This document shows, one piece after another, positions 26,796-36,767 of a stretch of 64,000 nt of DNA. A program made the position numbers and the translations under genes. The notes under the pieces were generated by a model. The model was given only the letters and a program-made list of their open reading frames with translations. It made no database searches and had not been told where the DNA came from. Source of the DNA: Sulfurimonas sp. Its GTDB lineage: Bacteria; Campylobacterota; Campylobacteria; Campylobacterales; Sulfurimonadaceae. The DNA is taken from positions 1 through 64,000 of the forward strand of contig NZ_JBFHGL010000011.1 in assembly GCF_041583195.1 (NCBI RefSeq), read 5' to 3'. Within the stretch, counting starts at the first letter, position 1. Each line of letters opens with the position of its first letter.

Positions 26796-27914
26796 TTAAA
26801 ACAGGTGTTCAAACAGTTGCTTAACACCTTGTTTTATTAACTCATCTTTTATCTGATCACCAATACCGTTTGACTGTGTATTTGGAGCTTGATAAATAAC
26901 TTTTGCTTTATTTTGCTCTTCTAACATCCTTTTTTGTTCTGAGAGTAAAAATTCCTGATACTCTCTTTTTTCTTTATCTTTTAATATCTCTGTTGTTACA
27001 TCGATCATTGTAGCTATAATTTTTTCGCTCAAACCCATTTTAATCAACAGATCAATCTCATCTAAAGTAAACTCTTTATACGGAACTTTTACCCTTTTTA
27101 TTAAAGAAACAACTAAAAACTCACTCTTACCATCATTAATCAGCTTTCTAATATCTCCAACTTTCATACCTGCAGGACCTGTAAAAAGGAGTCTTATACT
27201 GTCATCAAAAATATAGTAGACGCTATCCGGGTTTTCATCTGTATATTTTTTCAACCCTTCAAAGTCGTTGTTTTTTAAAAAAGTATCTACCTCTTTTTTC
27301 AATTTATCTTCATGCTCTTTTTCTTTTTTTAGAGCCAGTTTTTCTTCTTGTTTTTTTAGATATAACTCTCTGTCTTTTTTTGCATGCTGTTGTAGATAAC
27401 TTATAATTTTGGAATCGCTTGCAGACTCTATCGGAGTCTTTCCATCATTGTCCAATAAACTGAGATCAGCCCCGTGTTCTGACAAGTATTTTACTATTTT
27501 AAAATAGCCTTTGTTTGCAGCCATATGTAAAGGTGTAGCACCCCAATGATCATTTGTTGTTTTGGCATTGTTTATATTAACATCGGCTCCCTGCTCCACC
27601 AAATACTTAACAACATCTAAATGTCCTTGTATCGATGCTGCATGCAATGGTGCCCAATAGCTATCTGGATAAGCCGCATCAATTTTTGCACCATGCTCTA
27701 CCAAATATTTAACAGCTTCTAGTTGTCCATTATGTGCCGCCCAAGATATTGGCGTATATTCTAAACTTAGCGTGTTTATATCTACACCGTTATTAAGTTC
27801 TTTCTCTATAGTTTTAATATCGCCAATGCTAGCTGCAGTTGCAATTTTAGCTACACATCCAGAAAAGAAAAAAACCACAAATACTGTAATAATTCCTAGG
27901 AGGTATTTTTTCAT
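26796..27914 (-). CDS. Ankyrin-repeat lipoprotein with GLSD-type C-terminal module
   Basis: A 372-residue predicted lipoprotein: the signal peptide ends in VFFFSGC, with the lipidated Cys20. Residues about 28-178 hold roughly five ankyrin repeats (TPISWAAHNGQLEAVKYLVEHGAKID; APLHAASIQGHLDVVKYLVEQGADVN). A charged linker (180-215) leads to a C-terminal module (about 216-372) shared with the proteins at 38017 and 39328: TGPAGMKVGDIRKL, SLIKRVKVPYKEF, MGLSEKIIATMIDVTTE. The role is unknown. The start at MKKYLLG was preferred over 20 extra upstream residues because it gives a proper signal peptide. It begins one base after the stop of the small upstream gene, so the two are probably translationally coupled. 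Confidence 0.85.
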   Translation of the reverse strand: MKKYLLGIITVFVVFFFSGCVAKIATAASIGDIKTIEKELNNGVDINTLSLEYTPISWAAHNGQLEAVKYLVEHGAKIDAAYPDSYWAPLHAASIQGHLDVVKYLVEQGADVNINNAKTTNDHWGATPLHMAANKGYFKIVKYLSEHGADLSLLDNDGKTPIESASDSKIISYLQQHAKKDRELYLKKQEEKLALKKEKEHEDKLKKEVDTFLKNNDFEGLKKYTDENPDSVYYIFDDSIRLLFTGPAGMKVGDIRKLINDGKSEFLVVSLIKRVKVPYKEFTLDEIDLLIKMGLSEKIIATMIDVTTEILKDKEKREYQEFLLSEQKRMLEEQNKAKVIYQAPNTQSNGIGDQIKDELIKQGVKQLFEHLF

Positions 27915-27915
27915 T

Positions 27916-28170
27916 TTATTCGTATGTTTTATCCATAAGTTTAATGCCGCTTGTCCATGAAGTGTTTGAATCATCTTTTTTTACTGACTCTTCAATCTTT
28001 TTAACTTCCTTAACTGGCTGTTTTTTTTCAAACTCTTTTTTCTCGATTTGCTCTACATCATGAAAAAGCGTTGAGGCTATAAAAAAAAGTATCATAATAA
28101 CTACAACACTTGCATAAGCCAATAAATAATTTTTAATATGTCCACTTTCAAATGGATTTTCGATCTTCAA
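27916..28170 (-). CDS. Small single-pass membrane protein, unknown function
   Basis: An 84-residue protein with one membrane helix (about 14-36, YLLAYASVVVIMILFFIAS) followed by a lysine/glutamate-rich stretch (EKKEFEKKQPVKEVKKIEE) and a short polar tail. The charge pattern recalls the N-terminal anchor and spacer of TonB, but there is no C-terminal TonB domain, so that name is not justified. Its stop is one base from the ATG of the ankyrin lipoprotein gene, which points to a shared operon and perhaps a shared membrane complex. Confidence 0.65.
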   Translation of the reverse strand: MKIENPFESGHIKNYLLAYASVVVIMILFFIASTLFHDVEQIEKKEFEKKQPVKEVKKIEESVKKDDSNTSWTSGIKLMDKTYE

Positions 28171-28295
28171 ATTAGTTACCTTTGTTAAATATTTTTCTAA
28201 TTGTATCTATATTTTTTTAATAATACTCAGCATTTTAGTTAATCTAAATTTTATAATAAAATGTAATAATTATTACTTATACAAAAGGCTGTCTC

Positions 28296-29714
28296 ATGAA
28301 TAATAAATTGAAAGTCACTGCTATATTATCAGCTAAAGTCCGTTTTTTACTATATTTATCATCGTTATCTACCCTTGTTTTTTCAGAAAACTACTGTGTA
28401 AATATATGTCCTTTTATCGACGGTCTCTCTTTTGGTTCACTAACTTTTAACCTTTTTATCATATTTATTTTTCATGTAATTGTCAGGGAACTTCTATTTT
28501 ACTTCTTTAAAGATGTCCCACCTACTTTGACAACTCCGCGTTATGCATATTATCTATCTATAATTTCTTGGCTGATCGCAGGTGTCGCTGCGTTTGCATT
28601 GCACAGTTATCTATATCCATACTTTCCAATTGGCAGTCATTTAAAACTACTTAGCAGTTACTGGATTTTAGGTGCAGGAATTTTGGCTCAGTTAGAGTAT
28701 ATAATATATGAGCAAAAATATAAGCAGATAACAAATGAGTTATATTTGATCTCATTTAATGAAAATATATCTCGCAGAATATTTGAGAGTTTCATTATAC
28801 TCAGTGCAGCTCCATCTATAACGATAATGCTTATATTGGCACGCTACAGAAATGAGACCCTTCAAGGCTCACATATATTAGAAGAGATAACGTACGTAGT
28901 TACTCTTTTTGTATCTGTAGCGGTAATTTGTGCTTATTACTTTGGAAAAATGCTAAAAAAAGACACTCAAAAAGTTTTAAATAATATTCATGAGATTAAA
29001 CACTCTAACTATAATATTAAGCATAATATAGCAAGAGCCGATGAAATTGGAGAGATATCGCAGGCGATAGAATCCATGTCCCATGAAATAGGAACCTTGA
29101 ATGAGGAGATCATCTCAACACAAACAGAAATTGTAAATACAATGGGAGAGATAGCAGAAACAAGGAGTAAAGAAACCGGAAACCATGTTAAACGTGTAGC
29201 TCTTTTTTCTGAACTTTTAGCTCTTAAATACGGATTTAGTGAAGATGAAGCAAAACTTTTAAAACAAGCATCTCCTATGCACGATATAGGAAAAATCGGT
29301 ATCCCTGACATCATATTAAACAAGCCAGGTCGCCATACTGAAGAAGAGTTTGAACTAATGAAAACACATGCTGCTCTTGGTTATGAAATACTTAAAAATT
29401 CAAATAGAGAAATATTAAAAGCCGCCGCCATAGTTGCTCATGAGCATCATGAAAAGTATGATGGAAGTGGATATCCAAGAGGTTTAAAAGGTCAACAAAT
29501 ACATATATATGGACGAATTACTGCTGTAGCCGACGTATTTGATGCACTTGGTTCAGATAGAGTTTACAAAAAAGCATGGGAAGATGAAAAGATTTTTAAT
29601 TTGTTTAGAGAAGAAAAAGGCAAACACTTTGATCCGGATTTAGTAGATCTGTTTTTTGAAAATATAGATTATATCTTAGAGATTAGAGACAACCTAAAAG
29701 ATAAAGCTACTTAA
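28296..29714 (+). CDS. Membrane HD-GYP protein, probable c-di-GMP phosphodiesterase
   Basis: A 472-residue protein. About six membrane helices (near 15-30, 48-70, 85-104, 118-137, 165-183 and 198-218) are followed by a HAMP-like linker (about 218-275) and an HD-GYP domain (about 280-465). The metal dyad is in SPMHDIGK (His329-Asp330) and the signature in HHEKYDGSGYPRG (GYP 392-394), so catalysis is plausible. There is no obvious periplasmic ligand domain, so sensing is probably in the membrane. An AAAAGG site precedes the ATG. It overlaps the convergent cyclase gene by four bases. Confidence 0.9.
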   Translation: MNNKLKVTAILSAKVRFLLYLSSLSTLVFSENYCVNICPFIDGLSFGSLTFNLFIIFIFHVIVRELLFYFFKDVPPTLTTPRYAYYLSIISWLIAGVAAFALHSYLYPYFPIGSHLKLLSSYWILGAGILAQLEYIIYEQKYKQITNELYLISFNENISRRIFESFIILSAAPSITIMLILARYRNETLQGSHILEEITYVVTLFVSVAVICAYYFGKMLKKDTQKVLNNIHEIKHSNYNIKHNIARADEIGEISQAIESMSHEIGTLNEEIISTQTEIVNTMGEIAETRSKETGNHVKRVALFSELLALKYGFSEDEAKLLKQASPMHDIGKIGIPDIILNKPGRHTEEEFELMKTHAALGYEILKNSNREILKAAAIVAHEHHEKYDGSGYPRGLKGQQIHIYGRITAVADVFDALGSDRVYKKAWEDEKIFNLFREEKGKHFDPDLVDLFFENIDYILEIRDNLKDKAT

Positions 29715-31120
29715 CCTACACTAACTCTATTTTTACCACTGTTTTTAGATTTGTATAACAATCTGTCTACTCTTCTGAATATAGTGTCTTCAGTATCACT
29801 TTCATTACTTTCAGATACTCCAAGACTCACAGTAATAGTCCGATCTGTAACCTCGTCTAACTTTTCTGAAATATTTTTACGCAGCTTTTCTGCAACAGAG
29901 ACAGCACTCTCTAAACCTGTTTCAGTTAATAAAACTACAAACTCTTCACCACCGATTCTAAAAACATAATCATTTTCTCTTAGTTGTGATTTAACAATAT
30001 TACTTAGCTTAACTAAGACTTCATCTCCAACCTTGTGACCATATGTATCGTTTACCTGTTTAAAATCATCTATATCAAACATAATCATTGAAAACTTTGT
30101 CTTATAACGCTTTTTGAGTGACAATAATTCTTCTACTCTTTTGTTATAAGATTTTCTATTGTAAAGTTTTGTCAGTTCATCTACATATGTTTGATCTTTA
30201 ATTTTCTTTTGTGCTAAATGTAGTTCGGTTATATCTCTTGCTATACCTAAAACACCTGTATCTTTATTGTTGTATTTAAATGGAATTTTTTGCACTAAAA
30301 GATATTTTCTCTCACCATCTGGATATGTAATCCATTCATAGTTAGAAGAGACTTCATTTTTCTCAAGCATTTGTACATCCATCTCTCTAAACTGTGAAGC
30401 CATCTCTTCTCTAAAAAGCTCGAAATCATTATGACCAATCATCTTATCTTTCGTTTGTCCTACAAATTTTAAAAAGGCATCATTACAACCTAAATATTTA
30501 AACTCTTTATCTTTAAAAAATATAAGATCATCTGTTGAGTTAATAATTGAGCTGAGAGTACTTTCAGACTTTTCAACCTGATGAATATAATTTTCCTCTT
30601 TTGTTACATCGATAACTATACCGACTGAAACTAATGGTTGGCCATTTGAGTCAAAATCTGTTTTACATTTTTCAATCACCCATTTAAGCTCTCCATTTGA
30701 GAGTAAGACCCTATGTTTGATCTCATAATCTTTCTTTGTCTTTAACGAATCTAAATAAGCATTTTTCACACATTCTCTGTCATCTTCATAAACTATATTT
30801 ACAAAACTTTCGAAGGAAAGTTTAAACATGCCTTTATCTATTTTAAACATGTTATATATTTCATCTGACCAAAATAGTGTACCTTTTTTTAAGTCGTACT
30901 TCCAAAAACCTATTTCAGATATTTGTTGCACTTTTAAAAAAGTATTTTTTTCTTCTAATGCATTTTGTCTTAATTGAAAAAGAATTCCTAAAATAATTGA
31001 AAATATGATGGCAAAGGTGATTTTTTCAAAACTTGATAATATATACTCTGAAAATAAAAAAACAGATACAATGATTACAGAAGCGAACACTACTAAAATT
31101 GTCGGTATATATCTACGCAT
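29711..31120 (-). CDS. Diguanylate cyclase with two PAS domains
   Basis: A 469-residue membrane-anchored cyclase. Two short N-terminal helices (about 6-27 and 30-48) have almost no periplasmic loop. PAS domains lie at about 55-180 (EIGFWKYDLKKGTLFWSDEIYNMF, PAS_3 type) and 185-305 (STDDLIFFKDKEFKYLGCNDAF). The GGDEF domain follows, with GGEEF near 390-394 and an inhibitory REND five residues upstream. Its C-terminal end strongly resembles that of the cyclase at 33042, suggesting paralogy. AAGG precedes the ATG. Confidence 0.9.
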   Translation of the reverse strand: MRRYIPTILVVFASVIIVSVFLFSEYILSSFEKITFAIIFSIILGILFQLRQNALEEKNTFLKVQQISEIGFWKYDLKKGTLFWSDEIYNMFKIDKGMFKLSFESFVNIVYEDDRECVKNAYLDSLKTKKDYEIKHRVLLSNGELKWVIEKCKTDFDSNGQPLVSVGIVIDVTKEENYIHQVEKSESTLSSIINSTDDLIFFKDKEFKYLGCNDAFLKFVGQTKDKMIGHNDFELFREEMASQFREMDVQMLEKNEVSSNYEWITYPDGERKYLLVQKIPFKYNNKDTGVLGIARDITELHLAQKKIKDQTYVDELTKLYNRKSYNKRVEELLSLKKRYKTKFSMIMFDIDDFKQVNDTYGHKVGDEVLVKLSNIVKSQLRENDYVFRIGGEEFVVLLTETGLESAVSVAEKLRKNISEKLDEVTDRTITVSLGVSESNESDTEDTIFRRVDRLLYKSKNSGKNRVSVG

Positions 31121-31177
31121 ACCTTATTATACAACTTAACTTCTTAATACAATTTTTTATTATGCTAAAATTAGTTT

Positions 31178-33040
31178 ATGAATATATTTAAAAACAAAAC
31201 ATATATTAGTTTTATTTTTTATTTTGTCTTTTATGGAATTGTGATTTCATTATTTACTTCATTTGTTAATTACAAAATTCAGTATTCAGATATTGAAAAA
31301 GGCATCAAACAAAATGCTGAGTATACTTCAATGCAAAAAATTAATCGTATTGAAAGCTACATTGAAGGGATCAAGCAAAACCTTTATTCAATTACAAATA
31401 ACCCGACTTTTATTAGATATTTGGAAAATTCAAACCCAGAAAACAAAGAACAAACACAAAATATATTTATAAATACTGCTATGTCAAATATAAACTTCTT
31501 TCAAGTACGTTTTATCAACAAAGATGGATTAGAAATTATAAGAGTCGACAAAGATAGAGCTACGAACTATTCTTTTGTAGTAAGTGAAAAAAATCTTCAA
31601 GATAAATCAAACAGATATTATTTTCAAGAAAGTATTAAAAGTTCTCAAGGAATGTACTGGAGATCTAAAATTGATCTAAATGTTGAGCGAGGTGTTATTG
31701 AAAAACCTATACGCCCGACAATCAGAGTATCTACACCTGTTTATCATAATCAGATTTTACATGGAATTGTTATCATAAATGTAGATCTGACAAAGTTATT
31801 TAATGCAATTCAACAAAGTTCTGATTTTATTATATATATAGCAGATAACGAAGGCAATTTTTTAATACATCCGAATGAAAAAAATTCATGGAGTAAGTAC
31901 TTAAAAAATGGATATAAACTTAGTGACGAATTTCCTAACAAATACAAAATAATGTTATCTACTAGTAGCTATAAATCTATGCTTGTAAACTCATTCAGTC
32001 TAGAAAGAGCAATTCAAAACAATGAAGATTTATCACTTATACTAAAAACTGAAAATGACTATGTTACAAACCTAAAAAACAACAATTATCTTCTGACATT
32101 ATATTTAACAGTTTTAATTTTAGTAGTGTCTATACCTTTAGGAGTATTTATTTCATTAACTCCGGCAAGACTACAAGAAAAATTGAACATACTGTTAAAA
32201 GAAAATGCTGAACAGTTGGATATCATCGATAAACATGTGATTACTTCGACTACAGATCTAAATGGTAATATAATTGATTTAAGTACTGCGATGTGTAAAA
32301 TAAGCGGTTATTCTAAAGAAGAATTAATTGGAAAAAATATGTCTGTTTTAAAAAGCGGAAATTTACCAAAAGAACTTTATGAAACATTATGGAGAACTAT
32401 AAAAAACGGTTTAGTATGGCAAGGTGAAATTGAAAATAAAACTAAAAATGGTGATTATTACTGGTTAGAAATAACTATACTTCCGCGCTTAAATTCAAAT
32501 AATGTTATAGAAAACTATATGGCTATATGTACAGATATTACAGATAAAAAAATTATTGAATATATTTCAGAGCATGATAAACTAACTAAACTATATAACA
32601 GAACAAAACTTGATAAAGTTCTTGAACATGAATACTTAAGATCGCAAAGATATAAAAACACTTTTTCTATAATCATAATCGATCTAGACCACTTTAAATC
32701 TGTAAATGATACATATGGGCACCTTGTCGGTGATAGTGTATTAGTAGAACTTGCAGATATACTACAATCAAGTATCAGAAGTACTGATACGCTTGGAAGA
32801 TGGGGTGGTGAAGAATTCTTAATAATATGTCCGCAAACAGATCTTTCAGGAGCAAAAGAGTTGGCTGAAGAGATAAGAAGAAAAGTTGATAATCATACAT
32901 TTAAAACAATTGGAAATAAAACGATAAGTATTGGAGTTTCTGAATTAAATAATGATGATAATATAGAGAGTCTTCTTAAAAGAAGTGATGATTGTTTATA
33001 TGAGGCTAAAGAATCTGGTAGGAACTGTGTTAAAAGTTAG
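31178..33040 (+). CDS. Diguanylate cyclase with double-Cache-type sensor and PAS
   Basis: A 620-residue membrane cyclase. Helices at about 10-30 and 307-328 enclose a periplasmic sensor with FFQVRFINKDGLEIIRVDK, LQDKSNRYYFQES, SKIDLNVERG and IRPTIRVSTPV. These motifs also occur in the HD-GYP protein at 8734. The PAS (about 347-462) is close to that of the 14208 cyclase, but its FAD-motif region reads LKSGNLPKELY instead of RHPDMPKELY. The GGDEF domain has intact GGEEF with inhibitory RSTD upstream. So it should be an active, feedback-inhibited enzyme. No clear ribosome site precedes the ATG. Confidence 0.9.
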   Translation: MNIFKNKTYISFIFYFVFYGIVISLFTSFVNYKIQYSDIEKGIKQNAEYTSMQKINRIESYIEGIKQNLYSITNNPTFIRYLENSNPENKEQTQNIFINTAMSNINFFQVRFINKDGLEIIRVDKDRATNYSFVVSEKNLQDKSNRYYFQESIKSSQGMYWRSKIDLNVERGVIEKPIRPTIRVSTPVYHNQILHGIVIINVDLTKLFNAIQQSSDFIIYIADNEGNFLIHPNEKNSWSKYLKNGYKLSDEFPNKYKIMLSTSSYKSMLVNSFSLERAIQNNEDLSLILKTENDYVTNLKNNNYLLTLYLTVLILVVSIPLGVFISLTPARLQEKLNILLKENAEQLDIIDKHVITSTTDLNGNIIDLSTAMCKISGYSKEELIGKNMSVLKSGNLPKELYETLWRTIKNGLVWQGEIENKTKNGDYYWLEITILPRLNSNNVIENYMAICTDITDKKIIEYISEHDKLTKLYNRTKLDKVLEHEYLRSQRYKNTFSIIIIDLDHFKSVNDTYGHLVGDSVLVELADILQSSIRSTDTLGRWGGEEFLIICPQTDLSGAKELAEEIRRKVDNHTFKTIGNKTISIGVSELNNDDNIESLLKRSDDCLYEAKESGRNCVKS

Positions 33041-33041
33041 T

Positions 33042-34172
33042 TCAAGCAACTAAATCAGATGTAACTATATTTTTTCCACTCTCTTTAGATTTATAAAGTA
33101 ATTTATCAACTCTTTTAAATATAGAATCTTCTGTATCATGCTCTTTAACTTCTGTTATACCGATACTAATTGTAATTTGACGATCTTTTATAGAGTTTAG
33201 ATTTTTTTCCACGTTAGCTCTTATTTTTTCCGACACTTCATTACCTTCATATATATTAATATTTGGACATATTATTACAAACTCTTCACCGCCTATCCTG
33301 TAGATGGTATCTATTTTATTTCTTATAATCGAATTTACCAATTTAGATATATCCATCAAAACAATATCACCCACTCTGTGACCATAGGTGTCATTAATTT
33401 TTTTAAAATTATCGATATCAAACATAATCAATGCAAAAGGTGTTTTATACCTATTAAAAATTTGTAACTGTTTAACTATATCTCTGTTATATCCTTTTCT
33501 GTTTTGTATTTCTGTTAATGGATCTATATATGAGAGAAATGCCTTTTCTTCAATCTCTTTATTGAATCTGTTAATTAAAAAATAACCAAATGCCATTATT
33601 AATACGATTGATATGTAAACTATGTATTTGATAGTTGTATATGTCGTATACATATTTTTAAACTTTAAATTAATATGCTCTTCCAACTCTTCTAATGTTT
33701 TAGAAAGCAAAGCATATTTTTTGTCATAGATTTCATCTAGTTCTCTGATATTTATTTTATTTTTCATTCTATTATATTGAATAGATTTTATCTCTTCAAG
33801 TATTTTTTTTGACTTATTAAGCATACTATTCATATACTTATCATTAAGAGAGTTATTAAGCTTAAAACCGTTAATTATTCCGCCGCTTATGAGTAAATCT
33901 AAATTATCAATACTTCTTTTTATAAATAGATCAATTTTTGAGAACTCTTTAATATCCCCGTTTAAAAATTCTTCTAACCACAAATGAGATTGAGTAGAAA
34001 AATATTTTATATTCACAATTGTATATGTAAGATGTTTATTGTGTTTGGAAAATCTATCTGTGAAGTAGTTTAGTGATAAAAAGGATAGGACTATTATAAT
34101 ATTTAACGTTATTAATATTTTATATATTCTTTTTTTACTTTTAAAATATTGATTAAATAAAGTGTTTTTCAT
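33042..34172 (-). CDS. Diguanylate cyclase with periplasmic helical sensor
   Basis: A 376-residue membrane cyclase. Helices at about 18-37 and 183-203 bracket a helical periplasmic domain with FSTQSHLWLEEFLNGD, a pattern seen in PilJ/four-helix-bundle sensors. The GGDEF domain (about 215-370) has intact GGEEF near 294-298. The usual inhibitory RxxD is replaced by RNKID, one residue out of register, so feedback inhibition may be lost. Its stop is one base from that of the convergent 31178 cyclase. The C-terminal sequence closely resembles the cyclase at 29711. Confidence 0.88.
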   Translation of the reverse strand: MKNTLFNQYFKSKKRIYKILITLNIIIVLSFLSLNYFTDRFSKHNKHLTYTIVNIKYFSTQSHLWLEEFLNGDIKEFSKIDLFIKRSIDNLDLLISGGIINGFKLNNSLNDKYMNSMLNKSKKILEEIKSIQYNRMKNKINIRELDEIYDKKYALLSKTLEELEEHINLKFKNMYTTYTTIKYIVYISIVLIMAFGYFLINRFNKEIEEKAFLSYIDPLTEIQNRKGYNRDIVKQLQIFNRYKTPFALIMFDIDNFKKINDTYGHRVGDIVLMDISKLVNSIIRNKIDTIYRIGGEEFVIICPNINIYEGNEVSEKIRANVEKNLNSIKDRQITISIGITEVKEHDTEDSIFKRVDKLLYKSKESGKNIVTSDLVA

Positions 34173-34344
34173 GGTTTAGATTATACACAAATTACATCTG
34201 TACATCAAGCGTATATAGTTCTTTGATGCGCAGCCTAAAAATGACACGAAAGTGTCATTAATTGTCCTTCGCAGTTTTGTCCTTCGGACATAGAACCTTG
34301 ATTCGAAAAGGGTAAAAGCCAAGAAATTGGCTTTTACCCTTTTC
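34173..34344. other. Intergenic region with three consecutive hairpins
   Basis: Between the cyclase start and the groEL stop, three perfect inverted repeats follow each other: AATGACAC-GAAA-GTGTCATT (34240-34259), TGTCC-TTC-GGACA (34278-34290) and the groEL terminator (34310-34339). TTGTCCTTCG also occurs twice, at 34262-34271 and 34277-34286. The first two are not followed by T-runs. I see no coding potential. Confidence 0.6.
34310..34339 (-). terminator. Terminator of groES-groEL
   Basis: A perfect 13-bp stem GGGTAAAAGCCAA / TTGGCTTTTACCC with a four-base loop, flanked by AAAA on one side and TTTT on the other, beginning five bases past the groEL stop codon. On the minus strand the stem is followed by TTTTC. 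The symmetrical flanks mean it could also stop plus-strand transcripts. Confidence 0.85.
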
Positions 34345-36254
<1,910 letters not shown>

Positions 36255-36295
36255 TTTAACTCCTTATAAACAGTATAAATTTTTGATTTGTGATT

Positions 36296-36312
36296 TTACT
36301 AAAAATTAGTAA
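36296..36312 (-). promoter_or_regulatory. Palindrome TTACTAA-AAA-TTAGTAA upstream of groES
   Basis: A perfect 7-3-7 inverted repeat 42 bases upstream of the groES start codon, at the expected -35 position of a minus-strand promoter whose -10 is probably TATACT. It is not a CIRCE element. A repressor site is possible, but its length and AT content mean chance cannot be excluded. Confidence 0.4.
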
Positions 36313-36506
36313 CAAAGTCAACAAGTTTAGTCTATATGACTCAATTATAGTATCTAATAAACACTAAATTATATTTAGCTTAGATTTTCAAAAACTAACT
36401 TTCAAAACTATCTAAAAATATATAAAACAATAAAATCTCAATATATAATGTTTTCAAAGCTATTTTAAAGTTTTAGATGGATATAATTTCGACCTACAAA
36501 ACGGAT

Positions 36507-36583
36507 GTCAAGGTAGCTCAGCTGGTTAGAGCGCTGGTCTCATAAGCCGGAGGTCGAGAGTTCAAGTCTCTCTCTTGACACCA
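36507..36583 (+). tRNA. tRNA with CAT anticodon, probably elongator tRNA-Met
   Basis: A 77-base cloverleaf with acceptor GTCAAGG/TCTTGAC, D arm GCTC...GAGC, anticodon loop CTCATAA, T loop TTCAAGT, discriminator A and encoded CCA. A CAT anticodon could also belong to initiator tRNA-Met or to the lysidine-modified tRNA-Ile. The paired G-C at the acceptor end argues against initiator. Elongator Met is favoured over Ile, with moderate certainty. A TATAAT box lies at 36482-36487. Confidence 0.88.
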
Positions 36584-36698
36584 TCTTTTAAAAAAATCAC
36601 AAACTATAATAGATTAATTTTCTCAACATCAACAAATATAAATTATTTTAATACCATTCTACCCACTTCTATCAAAATTGTATTATTCAAATAACTAA

Positions 36699-36726
36699 TA
36701 TCACAAATTTATCACATAATATGATA
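36699..36726. promoter_or_regulatory. TATCACA repeat cluster upstream of the 36768 cyclase
   Basis: TATCACA occurs at 36699-36705 and again at 36710-36716, where it pairs with TATGATA (36720-36726) across a three-base gap. This is the 7-3-7 layout seen at 15884-15900 with one mismatch. The second unit overlaps a possible -10, TATGAT. The binding protein is unknown. Confidence 0.45.
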
Positions 36727-36767
36727 AACTGTTGCAAAATAAGTTAAATAATATTGGGAAATACTTT

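Noticed and set aside
27916-28170. TonB assignment for the small membrane protein
   Set aside because: It has only an anchor and charged spacer, with no C-terminal TonB domain or proline-rich stretch.
36255-36506. CIRCE heat-shock element upstream of groES
   Set aside because: Neither half of TTAGCACTC-N9-GAGTGCTAA is present; only the shorter AT-rich palindrome is.
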